In this document: positions 1 to 6,057 of the stretch, piece by piece
How the letters are laid out: every line of letters starts with the position of its first letter
Numbering within the stretch: the first letter of the stretch is position 1
Assembly: GCA_018056215.1 (NCBI GenBank)
Contig: JAGPGB010000073.1
Coordinates: forward strand, 1-6,057
Reading direction: 5' to 3'
Length of the DNA: 6,057 bases
Source of the DNA: Bacteroidales bacterium
GTDB taxonomy: Bacteria > Bacteroidota > Bacteroidia > Bacteroidales > DTU049
Notes under the pieces: generated by a model
Told to the model about the DNA's origin: nothing
Seen by the model: the letters and a program-made list of their open reading frames with translations, nothing else
The model's database searches: none
Translations under genes and position numbers: made by a program

Positions 1-13
1 AAAAAATAAATTT

Positions 14-76
14 ATGAAAAGCAAAGTTTTGTTATTAACATTATTGTTGTTTGCGAGTGCATATAGCTCATATGCA
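14..76 (+). other. Signal peptide of the C69 dipeptidase, cleavage predicted before Cys22
   Basis: Residues 1-21 have a short basic start (K2, K4), a leucine-rich core (residues 5-16) and a polar end with S19-Y20-A21 before Cys22. Small residues at -3 and -1 fit signal peptidase I. The cysteine at +1 could also suggest a lipoprotein site, but Ser at -3 and Tyr at -2 fit the lipobox poorly, and acylation would block the catalytic thiol. Confidence 0.75.
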
Positions 77-1687
77 TGCACTAATTTCATTATTACCAAA
101 GGTGCGAGTGCAGATGGTTCTGTAATGATATCATATTCTGCTGATAGTCATGTACATTATGGTGATTTATATTATTCTCCAGCAGCAGTATATCCTGATG
201 GAGCTATGCTAGATGTTTATGAATGGGACACTGGCAAATATTTAGGTAAAATCAGACAGGCCAAAAAAACTTACAATGTCATTGGAAATATGAATGAATA
301 TCAGGTAGCTATTGGTGAAACTACTTTTGGTGGTAGAGAAGAATTATTTACTCAGAGTGGTGCTATTGTAGATTATGGCAGCTTGATGTATATTGCTCTA
401 CAAAGATCCAAGAGTGCTCGTGAGGCTATACGTGTGATGGCTGAGTTAGTAGCTGAATATGGCTATGCTAGTGAAGGAGAGTCCTTCTCTATAGCAGATA
501 AAAACGAAGCATGGATAATGGAGATGATAGGTAAAGGTGAAGGCGAAAAAGGTGCTGTATGGGTAGCTGTACGCATACCTGATGGCTATGTCAGTGGACA
601 TGCTAATCAAGCTCGCATCAGACAATTTACTTTAGCTAATGGTAAAACCTCCATTACAGAGAAAGATTTTAATAAAAAATTATATGATCCTAAAATAGAA
701 ATTATCTATTCATCAGATGTTATCGAATTTGCTAGAAAAAAAGGCTGGTTTAGTGGTAAAGATGAAGAGTTTAGCTTTTCAGATACATATCATCCTCTGA
801 CATTCGATGGTGCTAGAACTTGTGAAATTAGAGTTTGGAGTATGTTTAGACAAGTAACAGATGGTATGGATGAATATATAGATTATGTTAGTGGCAAAAA
901 TCTTTCGCATCGTATGCCACTTTATGTGAAACCTAATAGAAAAATTTCTTTAAAAGATATGATGTCTTTTATGCGAGATCACTTAGAAGGAACTCCTTTT
1001 GACATGCGTTTTGATATTGGTGCAGGTCCTTTCCAGTTGCCATATAGATGGAGACCACTAGATTGGACAATCGATGGCCAAAGATATATTAATGAACGAG
1101 CTACTGCTACTCAACAAACAGCTTTTAGCTTTATTACACAAAGTCGTAGTTGGTTGCCTGATGAATTTGCTGGTATTATTTGGTTTGGCGTAGATGATGC
1201 TGCTAGCTGTGTTTATACACCCATATATTCTGCAAGTAGAAAAGTACCTCATAGCTATGCTCAAGGTAATGGAGCAATGATGAAATGGAGTGATGATGCA
1301 GCTTTCTGGGCTTTTAATCAAGTAGCTAATTTCGCTTATACTCGTTATAGGCTTATTCACCCAGATATTGAGAAAAAACAAGATTCTCTCGAAACTGCTT
1401 TTATTAATAAAGTTAAAGAAATTGATGCTTATGCCTTGCAATTGCATGAAGTGAACCCTTATCAAGCTATTGATTATGTTTCTACATTCTCTGCTGATAA
1501 TGCTGATAGATTAGTATTGTATTGGAAAGAATTTTATAAATTTCTTTTCCTCAAATATATGGATGGTAATGTGAAATATGTAGTACCAGGCGAACGTAAT
1601 CCTAAAGTAGAATGGCCAGGCTATGGTGAAGATTGGTATAGAAGAATAATTCAAGAGACTGGTGATAAATTTAAAGTAATAGAATAA
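14..1687 (+). CDS. Secreted C69 family dipeptidase (Ntn hydrolase)
   Basis: This 557-residue protein belongs to peptidase family C69 (PepD/dipeptidase A type), thiol Ntn hydrolases that split dipeptides with broad specificity using an N-terminal cysteine as nucleophile. Seen in the sequence: a signal peptide (K2, K4, hydrophobic V5-A16, then S19-Y20-A21) runs directly into Cys22 in CTNFIITKGASADGS, the family's N-terminal motif. Further family blocks are GETTFGG (101-107), the ALQRSKSAREAI helix (128-139), FSIADKNEAWIMEM (158-171) and WVAVRIPDGY followed by HANQARI (183-202). Length is in the usual range for exported Bacteroidota members, with no internal disruption. The ATG at 14 is chosen because it gives a complete signal peptide; only 13 bases precede it, so promoter and upstream partners cannot be judged, and no Shine-Dalgarno is visible in them. 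Likely role: peptide scavenging in the periplasm or outside the cell (inferred). Exact substrate is not readable from sequence. Confidence 0.93.
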   Translation: MKSKVLLLTLLLFASAYSSYACTNFIITKGASADGSVMISYSADSHVHYGDLYYSPAAVYPDGAMLDVYEWDTGKYLGKIRQAKKTYNVIGNMNEYQVAIGETTFGGREELFTQSGAIVDYGSLMYIALQRSKSAREAIRVMAELVAEYGYASEGESFSIADKNEAWIMEMIGKGEGEKGAVWVAVRIPDGYVSGHANQARIRQFTLANGKTSITEKDFNKKLYDPKIEIIYSSDVIEFARKKGWFSGKDEEFSFSDTYHPLTFDGARTCEIRVWSMFRQVTDGMDEYIDYVSGKNLSHRMPLYVKPNRKISLKDMMSFMRDHLEGTPFDMRFDIGAGPFQLPYRWRPLDWTIDGQRYINERATATQQTAFSFITQSRSWLPDEFAGIIWFGVDDAASCVYTPIYSASRKVPHSYAQGNGAMMKWSDDAAFWAFNQVANFAYTRYRLIHPDIEKKQDSLETAFINKVKEIDAYALQLHEVNPYQAIDYVSTFSADNADRLVLYWKEFYKFLFLKYMDGNVKYVVPGERNPKVEWPGYGEDWYRRIIQETGDKFKVIE

Positions 1688-1780
1688 TTGCAAAAACTAT
1701 AAAGATACTATTTTTAAACTTGAATAATATTTATCCTAACATTTTATTAAACATATATTAATTAATTGGAATTTTTATTT

Positions 1781-1801
1781 TAATTTTGCAACCTAAATTT
1801 G
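1781..1801 (+). promoter_or_regulatory. Two Bacteroidota-type -7 boxes upstream of the DUF349 gene
   Basis: TAATTTTG (1781-1788) and TAAATTTG (1794-1801) both match the Bacteroidota -7 consensus TAnnTTTG exactly and lie 13 bases apart. Transcription from the second would begin near 1808, leaving a leader of about 20-25 bases before the ATG at 1831, a plausible length. The -33 partner is weak: the nearest TTG is 1766-1768, 25 bases before the second box and 12 before the first, neither matching the usual spacing of about 19-21. In such A/T-rich DNA single matches occur by chance, so the call rests on two matches at the right place. Confidence 0.45.
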
Positions 1802-1815
1802 TATAAAAACTTTAT

Positions 1816-1823
1816 AAAAAAGG
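1816..1823 (+). promoter_or_regulatory. Ribosome binding site of the DUF349 gene
   Basis: The purine run AAAAAAGG ends 7 bases before the ATG at 1831. It supports that start over the next in-frame Met codon at 1846 (Met6). Bacteroidota often lack strong Shine-Dalgarno sequences, so this partial AAGG match is about as good as expected. Confidence 0.55.
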
Positions 1824-1830
1824 TAATAAC

Positions 1831-3738
1831 ATGGATAATGAAGAAATGAAAGACCAGCTATCAATGAATAATGATGCTGATGTTAATAATCCTCAAGCTG
1901 AAATCGAAAATACTGATAATAAAGAATTAAAATACCAAATAGAAGAGGTAAGTGAAGAAGAAGAAGAAGATTTCGAAGTAGATGAAGCTGAGAAACAAAG
2001 ATATGACAAATTAAATTTAGATCAAATAAATGAAGAGTTTGCTAAAGTTTTAGAAAATAATGATTTATCATACATTAGACCACGCGTACTCAGATTGTAT
2101 GATCTCCATCAAGATATCTATGAGAATGAACTAAAAACTATATCCGCTATTAGCGATGATGAGCAAAAACAAAAAGCAGAAGAATTACTTCATTATAAAA
2201 AAGATGCTTTTGATAAACTATGGAAACAATATTTAGATAGAAAAAAATTACTAAAAGATCAATATCTGCAATCTCTCGAAGATAACTATCAAAAAAAATT
2301 AGCTATCCTCGAACAATTAAAAAATATCATTGACAATAATGAAATTCCACTAAAGGAAGCTTTTGATCATTTCAATAAAATACAAGAAGAATGGAAAGCT
2401 ATCGGTGCTGTACCACATAATAAAGCTAATGACCTATGGATGCGATTTAATCATTATGTAGATCAATTTTATAAAAAAGTTGAACTACTAAAAGAAATGA
2501 TAGAAATCGACCAACGAAAAAATTTAGAAGCTAAAATAGAACTTTGCGAAAAAGCTGAATCTCTACTTATGGATAAGTCTATCTCTACAAAAGAAGCTTA
2601 TAGACAAGTTTATGAACTTTTCGATCAATGGAAACAAATAGGTCCTGTACCTAAAGATAAAAAAGATGAAATATGGGAAAGATTCCAAGCTGCTTTAGAT
2701 AAAATTAAAGAAAATTACCGTGGCTCCATAGAATCTCAAAAACAACGTAGAGAAAGTAACCTGGAAGCTAAAAAAGCCATCATAGATAAAATGAAACAAA
2801 TACTTTCCGAAGAAATAACTACTCACGACCTATGGCAGAAAAAAACTGCTGAAGTTCAAGATTTATTCAATGTATGGCGATCTATAGGCCCAGTGCCACA
2901 AGAGTTTAATGAAACTATCTGGAAAGAATTTAAGTCATTGGTAGATAAATTTTATCAAGATAAAAAAGAATATTATGAAATTCTAAAAACTGAATGGCAA
3001 GAAAATTATAATAAAAAATTAAGCATAGTTAAACAAGCCGAAAATTTAGTAAATAGTAATAACTGGAAACAAGATACACAAACTATTCAAAAATTACAAG
3101 AAGAATGGAAAAAAATTGGCTTCATCCCTTCTGAAAAAAATGAATATCTATGGCGTAGATTCAGAGCTGCATGTGATCAATTCTTTGCTAATAAAGAAAT
3201 GTATTTCGCTAATCTCTCTACTCAAGAAATTGAAAATTTATCAAAAAAAGAAGCTATACTTAAAGAGCTAGATGAATTCCAATTTAATAATAATCCTAAA
3301 GAAGATATAGAACGTCTAAAAAATATACAACGTCAATGGTACGAAATAGGTAATGTACCATATAAAGATAGACAAAGAATACAAGATGCTTTTAGACAAA
3401 AAATAAATCAACTTTTTGACCAACTAAAAGGTGGCAGAACAGATGAGAGTGATGAAGATTTTAAACAACGATTAGAAAATATACTAAATAATAATAGTAA
3501 TAGTGGTATCAAAGAAGCTAAAAGTGAACTTTATAATATTAATAATCAAATTAAAAAATTACAATCAGATATTCAAACCTGGGAAAATAATCTTTCATTC
3601 TTCAAAGCCTCTGCTAATGCTGAATTACTTTTACAAGAATATATCAAAAAAATTGATAATGCTAAAGCTGATCTGAAATTTTTAGAAGAAAAAGCAAAAT
3701 ATCTAAGACAAGCTTTAGATTCTTCTGAAAAAAAATAA
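1831..3738 (+). CDS. DUF349 protein with five tandem repeats
   Basis: This 635-residue protein has no signal peptide or membrane segment and is very rich in Lys, Glu, Gln and Asn, so it is probably cytoplasmic and largely helical. Residues 1-57 are acidic and low-complexity (E42-E46 is a glutamate run). Five DUF349 (PF03993) units follow, each with a core like W(K)xIGxVP, then eight residues after the proline a second Trp and a helix. The first Trp is at 188, 267, 349, 426 and 503, a period of 77-82 residues. The second Trp is at 203, 282, 364 and 441, but the fifth unit has Gln518 there. Residues about 560-630 form a final predicted coiled coil containing TWENNLSFF (583-591), typical of Bacteroidota members. 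The family has no settled biochemical function; repeated charged helices suggest a binding or scaffold role (inference). The gene stands alone after a probable promoter and lies 94 bases before mutS2, with which it may be co-transcribed. Confidence 0.93.
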   Translation: MDNEEMKDQLSMNNDADVNNPQAEIENTDNKELKYQIEEVSEEEEEDFEVDEAEKQRYDKLNLDQINEEFAKVLENNDLSYIRPRVLRLYDLHQDIYENELKTISAISDDEQKQKAEELLHYKKDAFDKLWKQYLDRKKLLKDQYLQSLEDNYQKKLAILEQLKNIIDNNEIPLKEAFDHFNKIQEEWKAIGAVPHNKANDLWMRFNHYVDQFYKKVELLKEMIEIDQRKNLEAKIELCEKAESLLMDKSISTKEAYRQVYELFDQWKQIGPVPKDKKDEIWERFQAALDKIKENYRGSIESQKQRRESNLEAKKAIIDKMKQILSEEITTHDLWQKKTAEVQDLFNVWRSIGPVPQEFNETIWKEFKSLVDKFYQDKKEYYEILKTEWQENYNKKLSIVKQAENLVNSNNWKQDTQTIQKLQEEWKKIGFIPSEKNEYLWRRFRAACDQFFANKEMYFANLSTQEIENLSKKEAILKELDEFQFNNNPKEDIERLKNIQRQWYEIGNVPYKDRQRIQDAFRQKINQLFDQLKGGRTDESDEDFKQRLENILNNNSNSGIKEAKSELYNINNQIKKLQSDIQTWENNLSFFKASANAELLLQEYIKKIDNAKADLKFLEEKAKYLRQALDSSEKK

Positions 3739-3759
3739 AACTATATTTAAACAAAATAT

Positions 3760-3806
3760 TAAATTACAATTTAGCTTAAAATATTACATAATTTATTTGT
3801 AATTTA
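3760..3806. repeat. 10-bp perfect inverted repeat between the DUF349 gene and mutS2
   Basis: TAAATTACAA (3760-3769) is the exact reverse complement of TTGTAATTTA (3797-3806), with 27 bases between. Each arm has only one G/C position and no T-run follows, so it does not look like an intrinsic terminator. The right arm overlaps TTTATTTG (3792-3799), which matches five of the six fixed positions of the Bacteroidota -7 box, so an operator-like role for a mutS2 promoter is possible but unproven. The 9-base word AATTTAGCT also occurs twice as a direct repeat (3768-3776 and 3801-3809). Chance is a real alternative at this base composition. Confidence 0.3.
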
Positions 3807-3818
3807 GCTATATAATGT

Positions 3819-3822
3819 GGAG
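3819..3822 (+). promoter_or_regulatory. Ribosome binding site of mutS2
   Basis: GGAG lies 10 bases before the ATG at 3833. The in-frame TGA at 3827-3829 rules out any start further upstream, so the ATG at 3833 is the first possible start in this frame and matches the usual MutS2 N-terminus. Confidence 0.5.
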
Positions 3823-3832
3823 AATGTGAATA

Positions 3833-6057
3833 ATGTTTTATTATCCTGATGATTTACCTAATAAAATATATTTTGATTTTATAATCGACAAGTTAGCTAC
3901 CTATTGTGAATCGCAATATGGTAGAGAACTTATCAAAAATATTAAACCTAGCTCTGATATTAATGAGATTTTTCAAGAATATGAAGTACTAAAATTAATT
4001 AGCAACTACATACAAACAAATAATGTTTTTTCAACTAAGATAGATGGTGATATACGCCATGAGTTAGAGATTATCTATAATGAAGGCTTTGCTATTACTA
4101 CAGCAATGCTAAATCCTTTACTGCAATTGTTAAGTATTTATAAACAATTAAATAAAATATTATCAAGTAAAGAGATGCATTTGCTAAAATCTAAACATGT
4201 TATATTTGAAGAATCAGATTATATATTAGAGAAACTGAAGAATATATGGTCTTATGAAGGATTTATTAGAGATGATGCATCAAATGAGTTAGCATCTATC
4301 AGACGTCGTATTGATAGCATGCAACGAAACATAGATAAACGAATAAATGAAATTGCTAAAAATTGGCAAAAGCAAGGAATCATAGCTGACGACGCTAATA
4401 TTACAATTCGCGATCATAGATTAGTAATACCTATAACTCCAGAAGCAAAAGATACTATCAAAGGCATTATAATAGATGAATCTGCAACGGGACAAACTAT
4501 TTATGTAGAACCTCAAGAAGTATTTGAATTAAATTCTGCACTGCAACGACTATATATTGATGAAAAAAAAGAAATATATCATATACTGAGAACCTTTACA
4601 GATGAATTAATTCCCCATATAGATAAACTGCTCCTGATAATAGATGAAATAGCATATTTTGATGTTATAAAATCTAAATATTTATGGAGTATAGAATATG
4701 ACGCTACTATACCAGTAATCTCAGATATACCACAAATAACATTAAGAAATGCTTACCATCCTTATTTATATAGCATACTTAAAGAACATAATAAAAAAAT
4801 TGTACCATTAAATTTGACTATTTCCAATGAAAATAGATTTGTAATCATAAGTGGTCCTAATGCTGGTGGCAAATCTGTAGTGCTACTAACCGTTGCAATA
4901 ATACAATGGATGAGCCAATGTGCGATACCAATTACTGCTAGCGAAGGCTCTAGCATAGGTTTATTTCATAAAATATTTATGGATATGGGAGATAATCAAT
5001 CTATAAAAGATGAATTAAGTACCTATGCCAGCCATTTATTAAATATGAAATTTATCATAGATAATGCCGATGATAATTCATTAATTATTATGGATGAATT
5101 AGGTACAGGCACTGAACCTATAATGGGTGGTACTATCGCAGAGCTTGTCATAGAAGAATTATACAAAAAAAATAGTTTCGCTATCATTACTACACATTTT
5201 CATAATTTGAAACTTTTGCCAATGAAATATTCTCAAATGCAAAATGCCGCTATGCTCTTTGATAATGAAACATTTAACCCAACTTTTATTTTATCTCAAG
5301 GTATACCAGGCAACTCTTTCACATTGGAAATAGCTCACAAAGTAGGTTTGCCAGATAAAATCATAGAAAAAGCTAAAACTCAACTCGGCGATAATAGAAT
5401 AGAAACTGAGAAATTATTGGTATTTTTAGAAAACGAAAAACGTAAATTAGAAGAACAAAAAAATCAACTATATATTGCTCAAAATTTTGTAACTGATTTG
5501 ATAAAAAAATATCAAGAAAATATAGAATTTCAAAAGAAAAAACAAAATTACTTAGCTAAAAAGACTAAAAATGAAATAGATGAAATTTTCGATAAATCAA
5601 ACAAAATTATCGAAAATACTATACGAGAAATCAGAGAATCTAATGCTGATAGAGAAAAAGTAAAAAATGCAAGAAAAGAATTAGAATCTGAAAAGAAAAG
5701 TATTAATGAAAAAATAAATAATTTATTCGTAGATAAAGATACATCTGAAGACCAAAAAACAATTTTTAATGTAGGCCAATTAGTAAAAATAAAATTAACG
5801 GGAGAAATAGGAGAAATAATAAGAATATCTGATAATCAATTAACTTTAGTGGTTGATAATAAAATTTTACAAATAAATGCAGATGCAGTAGAAGCATTAA
5901 ATAAAAAATTAGAAAACGATACTAAAAGGATCAAAGTTAATATAGTCAGTAGAACAGAAAATTTCAGTACAACATTAGATATACGAGGCAATACAGTAGA
6001 AGATGCTATAAATAAATTAGATAAATACCTTGATCAAGCATTATTAATAGGAGTTCC
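3833..6057 (+). CDS. mutS2: MutS2 family ATPase/Smr protein, 3' end cut by window
   Basis: 741 complete codons are present with no stop; the gene continues past the window. Seen in order: N-terminal MutS-like core and lever (1 to about 330) with TIRDHRLVIP (191-200) and the IDESATGQTIYVEP block; ATPase domain with Walker A GPNAGGKS (341-348), LSTYASH (395-401), Walker B and D-loop DELGTGTEP (421-429), TTH switch (453-455) and IPGNSF; long charged coiled coil (about 525-640); KOW-like beta segment (645-688); and the start of an Smr domain with LDIRG (715-719). About 50 residues, including the expected HGxGxG Smr motif, should lie beyond the edge. As in the family, there is no MutS mismatch-binding domain, so it is not a mismatch repair MutS. 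Known roles vary: limiting homologous recombination in Helicobacter pylori, and binding and splitting collided ribosomes in Bacillus subtilis; which applies here cannot be read from sequence. It lies 94 bases after the DUF349 gene, on the same strand. Confidence 0.96.
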   Translation, partial: MFYYPDDLPNKIYFDFIIDKLATYCESQYGRELIKNIKPSSDINEIFQEYEVLKLISNYIQTNNVFSTKIDGDIRHELEIIYNEGFAITTAMLNPLLQLLSIYKQLNKILSSKEMHLLKSKHVIFEESDYILEKLKNIWSYEGFIRDDASNELASIRRRIDSMQRNIDKRINEIAKNWQKQGIIADDANITIRDHRLVIPITPEAKDTIKGIIIDESATGQTIYVEPQEVFELNSALQRLYIDEKKEIYHILRTFTDELIPHIDKLLLIIDEIAYFDVIKSKYLWSIEYDATIPVISDIPQITLRNAYHPYLYSILKEHNKKIVPLNLTISNENRFVIISGPNAGGKSVVLLTVAIIQWMSQCAIPITASEGSSIGLFHKIFMDMGDNQSIKDELSTYASHLLNMKFIIDNADDNSLIIMDELGTGTEPIMGGTIAELVIEELYKKNSFAIITTHFHNLKLLPMKYSQMQNAAMLFDNETFNPTFILSQGIPGNSFTLEIAHKVGLPDKIIEKAKTQLGDNRIETEKLLVFLENEKRKLEEQKNQLYIAQNFVTDLIKKYQENIEFQKKKQNYLAKKTKNEIDEIFDKSNKIIENTIREIRESNADREKVKNARKELESEKKSINEKINNLFVDKDTSEDQKTIFNVGQLVKIKLTGEIGEIIRISDNQLTLVVDNKILQINADAVEALNKKLENDTKRIKVNIVSRTENFSTTLDIRGNTVEDAINKLDKYLDQALLIGV

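Noticed and set aside
1058..1465. Minus-strand open frame of 135 codons inside the dipeptidase gene
   Set aside because: It lies wholly antisense within a clear C69 coding region, has no recognisable motif and no ribosome binding site; it is a shadow of the + strand gene.
14..1687. Higher G+C of the dipeptidase gene as a sign of horizontal transfer
   Set aside because: The difference is explained by protein content: the secreted enzyme is rich in Gly and Ala, whereas the DUF349 and MutS2 proteins are rich in Lys, Asn, Ile and Glu. Codon choice at third positions is A/T-biased in all three.
1511..1693. Minus-strand open frame of 60 codons at the 3' end of the dipeptidase gene
   Set aside because: Antisense to coding sequence, rich in Phe and Ile as expected from the complement of an A-rich gene; no family features.
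1692..1715. Possible terminator after the dipeptidase gene: AAAAA and TAT pairing with ATA and TTTTT
   Set aside because: The stem is entirely A/T pairs with an asymmetric internal loop, so it would be too unstable for a convincing intrinsic terminator.
3811..3816. TATAAT, a match to the classic sigma-70 -10 box, before mutS2
   Set aside because: Bacteroidota housekeeping promoters use TAnnTTTG, and a start from this box would leave a leader of only about 10 bases that excludes the GGAG site.
3815..3829. Four-codon reading frame (Met-Trp-Arg-Met-stop) ending 3 bases before the mutS2 start
   Set aside because: It could be imagined as a leader peptide, but it has no ribosome binding site of its own, contains the GGAG of mutS2, and is short enough to be chance.
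4762..4956. Minus-strand open frame of 64 codons inside mutS2
   Set aside because: It is antisense to the Walker A region of MutS2; its hydrophobic look is a by-product of the complement strand.

Overview
The window is AT-rich (roughly 36-37% G+C by eye in the first gene, nearer 28-30% in the other two). It carries three protein genes, all on the + strand and all recognisable as families. The set suggests a low-GC member of the Bacteroidota, probably Bacteroidia/Bacteroidales-like. The reasons are a secreted C69 dipeptidase of about 560 residues, a long DUF349 multi-repeat protein with an acidic N-terminus, a MutS2 whose ATPase motifs (GPNAGGKSV, LSTYASH, DELGTGTEP, IPGNSF) follow the Bacteroidales version of the family, and TAnnTTTG promoter boxes. 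This placement is inference from family resemblance; no 16S or other marker is present.

Layout: 14-1687 encodes an exported family C69 (Ntn-hydrolase) dipeptidase. A 143-base gap (1688-1830) holds two Bacteroidota-type -7 promoter boxes and a purine-rich ribosome binding site. 1831-3738 encodes a 635-residue cytoplasmic protein with five tandem DUF349 repeats. A 94-base gap (3739-3832) holds a perfect 10-bp A/T-rich inverted repeat and a GGAG ribosome binding site. From 3833 to the window end runs mutS2, cut off by the window edge inside its C-terminal Smr domain; because it has no stop codon here, a finder that requires complete reading frames would miss it.

The genes do not form an obvious pathway. 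The dipeptidase acts on peptides outside the cytoplasm. MutS2 is an ATPase linked in different bacteria to recombination control and to rescue of collided ribosomes. DUF349 has no settled biochemical role. The DUF349 gene and mutS2 could be co-transcribed (same strand, 94 bases apart), but the gap is also large enough for a separate promoter.

I found no RNA gene, mobile element, CRISPR array or undescribed system. This looks like ordinary chromosomal core sequence. The findings are modest: the N-terminal catalytic cysteine placed exactly at the predicted signal peptidase site, the DUF349 repeat architecture with a decayed last copy, the doubled promoter box, and the intergenic inverted repeat.
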